NCBI GenBank assembly: GCA_902789725.1
Contig: CADAPC010000001.1
Coordinates: 62,001 to 126,000 of the forward strand
DNA length: 64,000 bases
Source: an uncultured Bacteroidales bacterium
Lineage (GTDB): Bacteria; Bacteroidota; Bacteroidia; Bacteroidales; Bacteroidaceae
Direction of reading: 5' to 3'
The translations under genes and the position numbers were made by a program. This document shows, piece after piece, positions 52,091-60,760 of the stretch (positions within the stretch are counted from its first letter, which is position 1; each line of letters opens with the position of its first letter). The notes below the pieces were generated by a model. The model did no database searches. It worked only from the letters and a program-made list of their open reading frames with translations, and was not told the DNA's origin.

Positions 52091-52564
52091 TTATTTCACC
52101 TCAATTTTGCTGTTGAACATTTGTCCCTTGTAAGTGTAGTTCCACAGTGAAATGTGCACCGTGAAGGGGTCGAGGTCGATGCTGTCGGGGTTGCTGATGC
52201 CCAAGCTGTCGAAGAGTTGCAGATTGGCTGCATAAAGTTCTTGCTTCACAAGGCTGAGGCTGAGCGATGTGGGCGATTTGCTCAGGAAGGTCTGTAAGGC
52301 CAGTCGGTCGCATTCTTCAATGGCATACTCCATGAGTCCTTGATTGGTCTTGGCCGATTCCTTGTAGGTGTAGGCCACGTACTGCGAGGCCACTAAGTAA
52401 TTGCCCAGGATGGTATCGTATTTCACATCAAGTGTGTCGGTGTATGAGATGCTGTCGCCCGACACATAGTAGGTGCAGGTGGCTTCGTGCTTGGTGTCGG
52501 AGCAGGCAGAGATGCCGAAGGCGAAAGTAGCTGTGGCTGCGAGGATGAAAATGATTTTTTTCAT
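52091..52564 (-). CDS. Putative lipoprotein of unknown function
   Basis: 157 aa. A lipoprotein signal peptide ends at ISAC (Cys21), followed by Ser-Asp. The mature part is mixed alpha/beta, with YYVSGDSISYTDTLDVKYDTILGNY near the start and paired FDSLGISNPDSIDLDPF near the end. I recall similar short lipoproteins in Bacteroidales under DUF names but cannot fix one. It is upstream of the PL11 gene, in the same direction, 46 bp apart; whether it serves the lyase is unknown. Confidence 0.65.
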   Translation of the reverse strand: MKKIIFILAATATFAFGISACSDTKHEATCTYYVSGDSISYTDTLDVKYDTILGNYLVASQYVAYTYKESAKTNQGLMEYAIEECDRLALQTFLSKSPTSLSLSLVKQELYAANLQLFDSLGISNPDSIDLDPFTVHISLWNYTYKGQMFNSKIEVK

Positions 52565-52671
52565 GTTGTGAGTGTGTAAGTTAGAACTTTTTTTTGATTA
52601 AATTATGGTTGTTTGTATCAATTCATTGTGATGAATTTGTGAATAAAGTGTAAAGCAGGGGGGCTGTAAGC

Positions 52672-53616
52672 CTAACCCATATTGAGTATGTGGTTGATGC
52701 CTCGCTGCACAATGTCCGTGAATTTCTCATCGTCTTCTTCTTGCTGTTCAATTTTTCCTTTTCTGAATTCGAGCGGACTCAACTTGGTAAGGTTTTTGAA
52801 CCACTTGCCGAAGTAGCTCTGATTGGGAAAGCACAGCGTGTCGGACACCTCCTTGATGGTCATGTTTGAATTTTTGAGCAGGTTGCGTGCATCGACCAGT
52901 AGCGCTGTGGCAATCCACTGGCTGGGCGACTTGCCCGAGCGTTCCTTCACGATGGTGCTGAAATATCGGGTCGTGAGGAACTGCTGTTCGGCATAGTAGC
53001 CCACTTCGTGCTGTGCGCGGTAGTTTCGGTAGAGCTGCGAGACGAATTTCTGCAGCACTTCGTCCTTGCGTGTGAGTGCCTCCTTGTCGGCTGTGATGTG
53101 TGTGTAGCATTGCAGCACTTCGAGCATGAGCGCATAGCTGAGCAGTTCGGTCTGTTTGTTGATGATTTCGATGATGGGTCGTTTTGTTTCATTTTTCAAT
53201 TTTCCCCTTTCGTCGCGTTCTTTCTTGAAGACGAATTTTAGCAGGTTGATGTATTGCTGGAAAGAGGTGTACTGTTCGTCCGTTATAACCTGGTGGGGGT
53301 CTTGTTTTATGGCGAACAGGGCATTGAAATTGGATATGTTGTAGAGCATGGGCTGAATCATTTCCAGATTGGCCCCGATGAGTATGCCGCGCAGGTTGTC
53401 GGAATGGTGAAGTATGTGGAGCGCGCTGTAGGAGAAATAGACGATGAGGGAGTTTTTCTGCAGATGGTACTCCGCTTCGTCGATGGTGAGGTCCACGTTG
53501 CCATCCGTGCAGATAAATAATCCCGTTTTTGTAAGTTTGACGGCTTCCTTTTCTGCGTTGAGAATATTTACTTCTCCCCCCGTCAATTCTTTGATTGTAA
53601 CCTTTTCTTCTTTCAT
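52672..53616 (-). CDS. AraC-family transcriptional regulator next to an RND operon
   Basis: 314 aa from the ATG at 53616 (MKEEKVTIKELTGGEVNI); seven codons upstream are open but in the promoter region. The N-terminal cupin-like sensor domain (LFICTDGNVDLTIDEAEYHLQKNSLIVYFS) is followed by a helical linker and a C-terminal AraC HTH (PSQWIATALLVDARNLLKNSNMTIKEVSDTLCFPNQSYFGKWFKNLTKLSPLEFRK). It is divergent from the RND efflux operon, 176 bp between starts, which strongly suggests local control. The signal is unknown. Confidence 0.92.
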   Translation of the reverse strand: MKEEKVTIKELTGGEVNILNAEKEAVKLTKTGLFICTDGNVDLTIDEAEYHLQKNSLIVYFSYSALHILHHSDNLRGILIGANLEMIQPMLYNISNFNALFAIKQDPHQVITDEQYTSFQQYINLLKFVFKKERDERGKLKNETKRPIIEIINKQTELLSYALMLEVLQCYTHITADKEALTRKDEVLQKFVSQLYRNYRAQHEVGYYAEQQFLTTRYFSTIVKERSGKSPSQWIATALLVDARNLLKNSNMTIKEVSDTLCFPNQSYFGKWFKNLTKLSPLEFRKGKIEQQEEDDEKFTDIVQRGINHILNMG

Positions 53617-53751
53617 AAACTTTGAATTTGACCACAAAATAACTACAAATTCGCCACATATCCAACTAAAAAACGAACTATTTCATGTTTTTATCAACAA
53701 ATGGGACAAAAATATAGCCAATTACACTAAATGAGTTCAATAAAAAAGCCG

Positions 53752-53760
53752 TAAATTTGC
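53752..53760 (+). promoter_or_regulatory. -7 box of the RND efflux operon
   Basis: TAAATTTGC, 33 nt before the adaptor ATG; no consensus -33, consistent with an activator-dependent promoter. Confidence 0.7.
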
Positions 53761-53792
53761 ATCCGATTTTAGATTAGTAATGCAGAAAGAAC

Positions 53793-54866
53793 ATGAAAAC
53801 TATCCATTTATTTTTTATGAGTTGCCTGTTAGCGGCAGGGTTCACTTCATGCCATCATGAGCCGTCGGCACAACAGAAAGACAAGATTGTCGATGTGGCG
53901 GTGGTGAAGAGCGTGAACGAGATGGATGCCACCACGTTTACGGGGCGCACCAAGTCGGCGTCGGAAGTGAACTTGGCTTTTCGGGTAGCGGGCCAGATTG
54001 CCCGTGTGCTTGTGGAGGAGGGCGACTATGTGAAACAGGGCCAGGTGGTGGCGGTGATGGACAGCCGCGACTACGAGGTGCAGTTGGCTGCCACTCAGGC
54101 AGAGTATGAGCAGGTGAAGGCCGATGCCGAGCGTGTGATGGCTCTGTATGCCGAGGGCAACACCACGGCGAGCAACAACGACAAGGCGCGCTATGGCTTG
54201 CAGCAAATGGAGCAGAAACTGGCCAACCACAAGAATCAGCTGGCCGACACGCAGTTGCGCAGCACGGTGAATGGGTATGTGCAGACGAAATTTCATGAGA
54301 GCGGCGAAACGGTGGGAGCCGGTATGCCCGTGCTGTGTGTGGTGGGCAACCGCGACACGGAGGTGGAAATCAACATCAGCGCATCGGACTTTGCCAACAT
54401 TGAGCGTTTCACCGGTTTCAGCTGCAAGTTCGACGTAACGGGCGAAGAAGCCTTCCCCCTGCAGATTGTGCGTGTGAGCCAGGAAGCCAATTCATCCCAG
54501 CTCTACAAGGTGAGGCTGAAGTTCCTGAGCATGCCCAGCCACAAGATGATTACCCCTGGCATGACTACGATGGTGTATGCCGAGCGTTCGCACACCGAGT
54601 GGGACGGCATGGTGAAGGTGCCCTCGTCGGCCGTGTTGAATGCCGACGGGCGCACGCAGGTATTTGTCTATAACGAGCAGAGCGGCACGGTGAAGAGCCG
54701 CCCTGTGGTGGTGACCTCTGTGAATCGCGACGGCACCATGCTGGTGAGCCAGGGGCTGCAGAGGGGCGAAAAGATTGTGGCATCGGGCGTTCACCACTTG
54801 GGCGACGGCGAAAAGGTGCGTGTGCTGCAAAAGCCTGCGGCGTCGAATGTGGGAGGGCTTTTGTGA
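53793..54866 (+). CDS. RND efflux periplasmic adaptor lipoprotein
   Basis: 357 aa. Lipobox FTSC with Cys20. The membrane-fusion fold is plain: FTGRTKSASEVNLAFRVAGQIARVLVEEGDYVKQGQVVAVMDSRDYEVQLAA, coiled hairpin, LRSTVNGYVQTKFHESGETVGAGMPVLCV, then barrel and membrane-proximal domains. The hairpin is short, as in AcrA/MexA-type adaptors. First gene of adaptor-pump-TolC; 57 bp to the pump gene. Confidence 0.95.
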   Translation: MKTIHLFFMSCLLAAGFTSCHHEPSAQQKDKIVDVAVVKSVNEMDATTFTGRTKSASEVNLAFRVAGQIARVLVEEGDYVKQGQVVAVMDSRDYEVQLAATQAEYEQVKADAERVMALYAEGNTTASNNDKARYGLQQMEQKLANHKNQLADTQLRSTVNGYVQTKFHESGETVGAGMPVLCVVGNRDTEVEINISASDFANIERFTGFSCKFDVTGEEAFPLQIVRVSQEANSSQLYKVRLKFLSMPSHKMITPGMTTMVYAERSHTEWDGMVKVPSSAVLNADGRTQVFVYNEQSGTVKSRPVVVTSVNRDGTMLVSQGLQRGEKIVASGVHHLGDGEKVRVLQKPAASNVGGLL

Positions 54867-54923
54867 GCCGACATTGTAAGACGAGGCATCTTTTTTTTGT
54901 GAAACTTAAAAACCGACAGCCAA

Positions 54924-57900
54924 ATGAATTTCAGTAAATGGGCATTAGATAACAGCAAACTCATCAATTTCTTTGTGGTGATTCTGGTGGTGGGCGGCAT
55001 TCTCTCCTACGGGTCGATGTCGAAATTGGAGGACCCCGCCATCAAGGTGAAGCAAGCCATGGTGGTGACCACCTATCCAGGCGCGTCAGCCCACCAGGTG
55101 GAGCTGGAGGTGACCGACCCGTTGGAGAAGAGCATCGGCGAGATGACCACCCTCAACAACATCCAATCCAGCAGTTTTTCCGACCTGAGCCTCATTACCG
55201 TGGAGTTGCAAACCACTGTGCCTGACAAGCAGGTGGAGCAGCAGTGGGACATACTGCGGCGCAAGGTGGCCAACGCACAGAGCAGTCTGCCGCAGGGTGC
55301 CTCAGCCTCGCAGGTGCGCGATGATTTTGGCGAGGTGTTTGGCATGTTCTATGCGCTGAAGGGCGATGGACAGAGCGACAAGGACCTGAACGACTATGCC
55401 GAACTCATCAAGCGCGCCGTGAGCGACATTGACGGAGTGAGCCGTGTGGAGATTTATGGCAAGCGCAACCAATGCATCAACATCGAGCTGCGCGAGGACA
55501 AGATGGCCAACCTGGGCGTGATGCCTACGGAGGTGATACAGACGCTCAACAACCAGAACAAGACGAGCTATGCTGGCTATTACGACAATGGCAATAGGCG
55601 CATTCGCGTGACGGTGGACGACAAGTTCGACAATGTGGACGACATTGCCAACATGCTCATTCAGGGTCACGACGACGACCAGCTGCGCATCAAGGACATC
55701 GCCACGGTGGTGAAGACCTACGAGGCCACCACGCGCAACAAGATGATGTGCGACGGCGTGCAAGCCTTGGGCATCAGCATAGCCTGTTCGTCCGATTTCG
55801 ACATTCTGCAGGTGGGCGCAAAGGTGGAGGATGCCGTTGAGCGCATACAGCAGAGGTTTCCCGCTGGCATCGAATGCCAGAAGGTGTTTTTCCAGCCCGA
55901 GCGAGTGAGCAACGCCCTCAACACCTTCCTCATCAACCTGCTGGAGTCGGTGGCCATTGTGGTGCTGCTGCTGGTCTTTTTCATGGGGTGGCGCAGTGGC
56001 TACATCATTGGCTGCAGCTTGGTGGTGATTGTGTTTGGCTCGTTCTTGGTGCTGAAAGGCTTCAACGGCACGCTGCAACGTGTGTCGCTCGCCTCCTTCA
56101 TTCTGGCTATGGGCATGCTGGTCGATAACGCCATCGTGATTGTCGATGGCATCTTGGTCGATATCAAGCAGGGCAAGTCGCGCCAGGAAGCCCTCACCTC
56201 CATTGGGCAGAAGACGGCCATGCCCCTGCTGGGTGCCACGCTGATAGCCATTCTGGCCTTCCTGCCCATCTTCATGAGCCCCGACACGGCTGGCGTGTAT
56301 GTGCGCGACCTCTTCATCGTCATCGCCGTCAGCCTGTTGCTGAGCTGGATTTTGGCCCTGGTGCATGTGCCCGTGATGAGCAACCGCATGTTCAAGCACC
56401 TTGCCACCTCCAGCCAAGAGGATGGGGGAGAGGAGCAGCTCTACAAGGGCAAAGCCTACGATGTGCTGGAGGGGGTGCTGAAATTTGGACTGAAACATCG
56501 CAAGACAACCATCGCCTTGGCTGTGGTGCTGCTGGCCTTCAGCGCATTCTGCTACCAGTTCCTCAACCAGGCCTTCTTCCCCGATATGGAATACGACCAG
56601 CTGTACATGGAGTACAAGCTGCCGGAAGGATATAATTCCACCGAGACGGAACGCGATTTGGAGCAGATACGCGAGCGGCTCATGCAGAAGGACTACATCG
56701 CCCACATCACTACCTCGGTGGGTGGCACTCCCTCGCGCTACAACCTGGTGCGCTCCATTGCCATGCCCTCTTTGGCTTACGGAGAGCTGATTATCGACTT
56801 CACTTCGCCGCAGGCCTTGGTGGAGCACATCGACTCGCTGCAGCAGGAGATTTCCGACTTGTACCCCGATGCTTACGTCAAGTTCAAGCGCTACAATCTC
56901 ATGTTCAAGAAATATCCCATCGAGGCTTGTTTTCACGGGCCCGACCCTGCCGTGCTGCACCAGTTGGCCGATTCGGCTCGCGCCATTGTGGAAGCGTCGG
57001 ACAAGGTGTATCTTGCCACCTCCGACTGGGAGCCGCAGGTGCCCGTGCTGAACATCGACTACGACCAGGCTTCGGCTCGCAACAGCGGGCTTACGCGCAG
57101 CGACGTGGCCCTTTCGATGATGGCCTACACGGGCGGAGTACCCATCGGCACATTCTACGATGGCATCAACCCCGAAAACATCTACGTGAAGTGCACCGAC
57201 GAGAACGGGGCGAATGTGGAGAACCTGGAGAACGCCCGCGTGTTTGGTGTGCTGCCCAATGTGGGTCAATTCCTCAATCGCTCCACCATGCAGAAGCTGA
57301 TGGCGGGCACGGTGACGCGCGAGCAAGTGATAGAGAACCTCATACAAACCACCCCCCTGAAGCAGGTGTCGCACGGGCTTGACATCAAGTGGGAGGAACC
57401 CGTGGTGATGCGCTACAACGGACAGCGCACCCAGCGTCTGCAGTGCTCTCCCCGTCCGGGTGTGGGCACCGAGGCTGCACGCCGAGCCATTGCCGAGCAG
57501 ATAGAGAAAATCACGTTGCCCGAGGGCTACTCGCTTTCGTGGGAGGGCGAGAAGAAAGCCAGCGACCAGTCGATGAAGTACCTCTTCAATGGCTTCCCCA
57601 TCTGCATCGTGGCCATGATTCTCATCCTGGTCATGCTCTTCAAGGACTACAAAAAGCCAGCCATCATCTTCTGCTGCATCCCCCTGGTGATTATAGGCGT
57701 CATCCCCGTGGTAATGCTCACCGGCAAGCCCTTCGGCTTCGTGGCCATAGTGGGTGTGCTGGGCTTGATAGGCATGATGATCAAGAACGGCATTGTGCTG
57801 ATGGACGAAATCAACCTGGAAATCTCCCAAGGAGCCGATCCCCACACGGCGCTCATACAAAGCTCCAAGTCCCGTTTGCGCCCCGTCATGATGGCCAGCC

Positions 57901-58049
57901 TCACCACCATCCTGGGCATGATTCCGCTGGTCCCCGACGCCATGTTTGGCTCGCTGGCCGTCACCATCATGGGAGGGCTGTTCATGGGCACGCTCATCAC
58001 GCTCATCTTCATCCCGGTGCTTTATGCCATGTTCTTTAAGGTAAAATAA
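54924..58049 (+). CDS. RND-family multidrug efflux pump
   Basis: 1041 aa, HAE1/AcrB-like. Two six-helix repeats with large periplasmic loops. The TM4 proton-relay region reads GMLVDNAIVIVDG: Asp is kept at the first relay position while the second is Asn, a common variation outside AcrB itself; the TM10 Lys is present in GMMIKNGIVLMDEI. The N-terminus NSKLINFFVVILVVGGILSYGSMSKLEDP is typical of the MexB-like group found in many Gram-negatives (LEDP at the first periplasmic turn). A proton-driven exporter; drugs, bile acids or fatty acids are possible substrates. GC at third positions is visibly higher in this operon than in the genes before it. Confidence 0.96.
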   Translation: MNFSKWALDNSKLINFFVVILVVGGILSYGSMSKLEDPAIKVKQAMVVTTYPGASAHQVELEVTDPLEKSIGEMTTLNNIQSSSFSDLSLITVELQTTVPDKQVEQQWDILRRKVANAQSSLPQGASASQVRDDFGEVFGMFYALKGDGQSDKDLNDYAELIKRAVSDIDGVSRVEIYGKRNQCINIELREDKMANLGVMPTEVIQTLNNQNKTSYAGYYDNGNRRIRVTVDDKFDNVDDIANMLIQGHDDDQLRIKDIATVVKTYEATTRNKMMCDGVQALGISIACSSDFDILQVGAKVEDAVERIQQRFPAGIECQKVFFQPERVSNALNTFLINLLESVAIVVLLLVFFMGWRSGYIIGCSLVVIVFGSFLVLKGFNGTLQRVSLASFILAMGMLVDNAIVIVDGILVDIKQGKSRQEALTSIGQKTAMPLLGATLIAILAFLPIFMSPDTAGVYVRDLFIVIAVSLLLSWILALVHVPVMSNRMFKHLATSSQEDGGEEQLYKGKAYDVLEGVLKFGLKHRKTTIALAVVLLAFSAFCYQFLNQAFFPDMEYDQLYMEYKLPEGYNSTETERDLEQIRERLMQKDYIAHITTSVGGTPSRYNLVRSIAMPSLAYGELIIDFTSPQALVEHIDSLQQEISDLYPDAYVKFKRYNLMFKKYPIEACFHGPDPAVLHQLADSARAIVEASDKVYLATSDWEPQVPVLNIDYDQASARNSGLTRSDVALSMMAYTGGVPIGTFYDGINPENIYVKCTDENGANVENLENARVFGVLPNVGQFLNRSTMQKLMAGTVTREQVIENLIQTTPLKQVSHGLDIKWEEPVVMRYNGQRTQRLQCSPRPGVGTEAARRAIAEQIEKITLPEGYSLSWEGEKKASDQSMKYLFNGFPICIVAMILILVMLFKDYKKPAIIFCCIPLVIIGVIPVVMLTGKPFGFVAIVGVLGLIGMMIKNGIVLMDEINLEISQGADPHTALIQSSKSRLRPVMMASLTTILGMIPLVPDAMFGSLAVTIMGGLFMGTLITLIFIPVLYAMFFKVK

Positions 58050-58240
58050 ATCAGCTTCGTTTACGCTTCGTGTGGGAAGAAAATTTGGCGAACATGAATC
58101 GCACGAACCTTTAGCTTGACGTAGTCAATCTCAACGAATTCAACGAGAAAGGAGGACTCCGCGGGCTGATGAAGAAAGAATAATGTGTAAAAAAGAAATA
58201 TGAACAAAATAACTTACAAAAGCGATTGCTTTTTTCTGAC

Positions 58241-59653
58241 ATGAAGACATATCTCATACTCATCGGGGCGTTTCTCCTGAGCCTGAACAGGGTGTACGCT
58301 CAGCCGCAAACACTCACCCTGCAGGAATGTCTGCACCGGGCGTTGGAGGAGAACAAGTCGCTCTCGTCGGCCAAGAAAACGCTGGAAAAGACGCAGTTCG
58401 ACATGAAGACCTACAAGGCCAATTTCTTCCCCCAGCTCAATGTGGTGGCACTCGACCTATACAGCACGGTGAACGGACAGTTCACCCTCGACGGTGGACA
58501 TCTGCCCATTTACAATTTCGATGCCGCCACCGGCAAGTACGTGCCCAACGTGACGAAGCAGGCCGACGGCACAGTGCAGCTCAACCAGTATGCCGACTTC
58601 CCCTCGCAGTCGATGAAGCTGAAGCTGAGCAATTTTTTTGCGGGAGGCTTGTCGGTGATGGAGCCGCTCTATTCGGGCGGGAAAATCTCCACGGCCTACA
58701 AGATGTCGAAATTGGGGGTGAACCTGGCCACCGAGAAGCTGAGGCTGACGGAGTCGGAAGTGATTCAGCGCACACACGAAGCCTACTACCTGACTCTCAA
58801 GGCCAAGGAACTGGCTGGTGTGGCACGCTCTTACAAAGCCTTGCTCGACGAGCTGAAGAAGAACGTGGAGGGTGCTTTCCGTCATGGGATGAGCACGCGC
58901 AACGACCTCATGAAGGTGCAGGTGAAGCTGAACGAAGCCGAGTTCTCCATTCAGAAGGCCGACAACGCCCACCGGCTGGCCCGAATGAACCTTTGCCACA
59001 TTGTCGGATTCCCACTCGACAAAGAGATTGAGGTGGTGGAGCCAGCTGCCGACCACGCCCAGCCCAGCCTTCTTGCCAAAGGAGCGGAGCAGGGCATAGA
59101 GTCGCGGCCTGAATATGCTATGCTGAACAGCAAGACCGAGCTGGCCCGCCAACAGGTGAAGCTGACGCGGAGCGACTATTTGCCTAATGTGATGGCGGGT
59201 GCGGCTGTGGCCTACGCCAACGGAGCGGAGCTGGGCGGAAAGCACCTGCTGGACAACACCTCCGTGTCGGTGGGGGTGGTGGTGAAAATACCCATCGACC
59301 TTTTCGGAGGGGCCACCAACAAGATTCGCTCTGCCAAAACTGCCTACCAGATTGCGCAGCTGGAGCAGCAGGACCTGAACGACCAGATGCGGCTGGAACT
59401 GGCTCAATGCCAGAATCTCTGCGAGGAAGCGCAAACCGAACTGCAGCTGTGTGAAGTGGCTCTCAGCCAGGCCGCCGAAAACATGCGCCTGTCCAAGCAG
59501 CAATACGAGGTGGGCCTGGAGCCGCTGGCCGACTACTTGGAGACACAGGCCCTTTGGCAGCAATGTAGCGCCAATTTGGTGAACGCGCGTTGCCAATTGC
59601 AGCTGGCGCATGTGAAACTGCTGAAGGCTTCGGGACAGCTGCGCGGAGAATGA
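58241..59653 (+). CDS. TolC-family outer-membrane efflux protein of the RND operon
   Basis: 470 aa from the ATG at 58241, the start of a signal peptide (MKTYLILIGAFLLSLNRVYAQ). LTLQECLHRALEENKSLSSAKK marks the TolC family; two OEP repeats follow, with FFAGGLSVMEPLYSGGK and a C-terminal helix. The gap to the pump gene is 191 bp and contains no terminator, only decayed cacgaa-type repeat pieces, so it is probably still in the operon. Ends without an aromatic terminal residue (SGQLRGE). Confidence 0.93.
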   Translation: MKTYLILIGAFLLSLNRVYAQPQTLTLQECLHRALEENKSLSSAKKTLEKTQFDMKTYKANFFPQLNVVALDLYSTVNGQFTLDGGHLPIYNFDAATGKYVPNVTKQADGTVQLNQYADFPSQSMKLKLSNFFAGGLSVMEPLYSGGKISTAYKMSKLGVNLATEKLRLTESEVIQRTHEAYYLTLKAKELAGVARSYKALLDELKKNVEGAFRHGMSTRNDLMKVQVKLNEAEFSIQKADNAHRLARMNLCHIVGFPLDKEIEVVEPAADHAQPSLLAKGAEQGIESRPEYAMLNSKTELARQQVKLTRSDYLPNVMAGAAVAYANGAELGGKHLLDNTSVSVGVVVKIPIDLFGGATNKIRSAKTAYQIAQLEQQDLNDQMRLELAQCQNLCEEAQTELQLCEVALSQAAENMRLSKQQYEVGLEPLADYLETQALWQQCSANLVNARCQLQLAHVKLLKASGQLRGE

Positions 59654-59703
59654 CCTCCCCTCAACACGGCATTATAAGCAACTGAACAAATTAAATTTAT
59701 GAT

Positions 59704-59736
59704 AATTCGTGATTAATTCGTGATTAATTCGTGATA
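59704..59736. repeat. 11-bp tandem array (AATTCGTGATT)
   Basis: Three head-to-tail copies: 59704-59714, 59715-59725 and 59726-59736 (last base differs). A complementary CACGAATTGCCATGAATTAA segment lies at 59757-59776, so the array can fold back on it. Confidence 0.85.
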
Positions 59737-59830
59737 ATTATATGTTTTATATAAACACGAATTGCCATGAATTAATCATGAATATTTTATGTAAGCTATT
59801 TTTGTTTACCTACTTACAAAAAAAAGAGAC

Positions 59831-60229
59831 ATGCAGCCTCATTCCGCCAAATCATCCCATTTCGCCCTCCTGCTCATCATCCTCCTGCTGGCAGGCTGTG
59901 TGCTGCTCTACGTGCTTTTCGACCCCGTGCAGCATGCGTGGATGCCGTGGTGTCCCCTCCATAAGCTCACCGGGTGGAACTGTCCTGCTTGTGGCATGCA
60001 GAGGGCGCTCCACGCTTTGTTCGGCGGTCGGCTGGCCGAGGCTTTGGCCTACAATTACTTCTTCATCCTCAGCCTCCCCTACGTGCTCGCCCTGCTGGTG
60101 GCTGAGGTGCTGAAGCTGATGCAGCGGGGCGGCCGCTTCGTCTCAGTGGTGCGGAATGCCCGCTTCGCCCACATCTTCATGGCGCTGTGTGTGCTGTGGG
60201 GCATTGTCCGAAACCTGCTGCACATCTGA
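59831..60229 (+). CDS. DUF2752 membrane protein
   Basis: 132 aa. Three hydrophobic segments (FALLLIILLLAGCVLLYVLF; YNYFFILSLPYVLALLVAEVL; FAHIFMALCVLWGIV). Between the first two lies the DUF2752 motif: CPLHKLTGWNCPACGMQRALHALFGGRLAEAL, with a CP...TG..CPxCGxxRA pattern. Small inner-membrane proteins of this family are widespread and uncharacterised; the CPxCG suggests metal or redox chemistry. It has no operon partner here. Confidence 0.9.
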   Translation: MQPHSAKSSHFALLLIILLLAGCVLLYVLFDPVQHAWMPWCPLHKLTGWNCPACGMQRALHALFGGRLAEALAYNYFFILSLPYVLALLVAEVLKLMQRGGRFVSVVRNARFAHIFMALCVLWGIVRNLLHI

Positions 60230-60259
60230 TAGGGGAACGCGGTGTGCCCGAAAAATCAT

Positions 60260-60300
60260 AAAGGCTGACAACTCACTGGTGGTGTGCGTTGTCAGCCTTT
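60260..60300. terminator. Bidirectional terminator between DUF2752 and smalltalk genes
   Basis: A perfect 13-bp stem (AAAGGCTGACAAC/GTTGTCAGCCTTT) around a 15-nt loop between convergent genes. T-rich flank on the minus side (ATGATTTTTC) shortly after. Confidence 0.75.
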
Positions 60301-60387
60301 GTGCTGAGAGAGAGTGTGTGTTGTGTGTGTCAGAAGTTGTGTGTGCTCCTCGGTGTCAGAAGTTGGTTTGGGGGCGTTTCCTGCTCA

Positions 60388-60498
60388 TCAGAAGGGACCG
60401 CGGCCCAAGCAGCTGGTGGTGCCCATGGCGGTGAGAGCCGCAGTGAGGATGCTGATGACAATCTGGATGATGCTTTTCCAAAGTTCCTTGTTACGCAT
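60388..60498 (-). CDS. 'Smalltalk' family microprotein
   Basis: ATG at 60498 to TGA at 60388 gives 36 residues: a basic start (MRNKELWK), one hydrophobic helix (SIIQIVISILTAALTAMG) and the short end TTSCLGRGPF. This matches the Bacteroidales 'smalltalk' proteins as I recall them (about 30-36 aa, LWK/NWK start, ILTA...GTTSC ending). Function unknown; they regularly accompany HU-like DNA-binding genes and amidases near capsule or island loci. Here it lies 19 bp after the HU-HIG gene. It is too short for most gene finders. Confidence 0.8.
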   Translation of the reverse strand: MRNKELWKSIIQIVISILTAALTAMGTTSCLGRGPF

Positions 60499-60517
60499 AA
60501 CTCTTCATTTTTACAGG

Positions 60518-60760
60518 TTAGGGTTCTTCCGATTCGTTGCCGCCCGTTGGCAGACCCTCAGGGTTGGTGTTGAAGCTGGTGTTACCGCTCTCGTTGTCGC
60601 TCTCGTTGCCGCCCGATGGCAGACCGCCGCCGTTTTTGCTGCCCTCAAGGTCTTCCACCGTGCCATCGTCGGCCGAGGTCACGCGGCGCACAATTTCGCC
60701 GTTGCGGTCGTAGCAGGTGATTTGGATGGCGGTCTCGCGGAGTTCGCGCTTCAGGTCCAT
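60518..60760 (-). pseudogene. C-terminal part of the HU-HIG protein, out of frame
   Basis: 80 codons from ATG 60760 (MDLKRELRETAIQITCYDRNGEIVRRVTS...). In intact relatives, as I recall them, ...IIFTPNVDLKxEL...ITCYDRNG continues directly from the HU domain, so this is the missing second half. It overlaps the end of the upstream frame by 10 nt and is shifted by one base at a run of four Gs (60764-60767, plus strand); one more base would restore ...FTPNMDLKREL. The tail is a Gly/Asn/Ser/Glu-rich duplication (GGLPSGGNES, EGLPTGGNES). It could also be translated separately by reinitiation at the ATG that overlaps the upstream stop. Confidence 0.7.

Noticed and set aside
55302..57860. 852-codon open frame antisense to the RND pump gene
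   Set aside because: It is His/Gln/Val-rich with no domain, a shadow of a GC-rich conserved gene; the plus-strand frame is a complete RND pump.
58457..59611. 384-codon open frame antisense to the second tolC-like gene
   Set aside because: Composition shadow of the TolC-family gene; no start context or recognised sequence.
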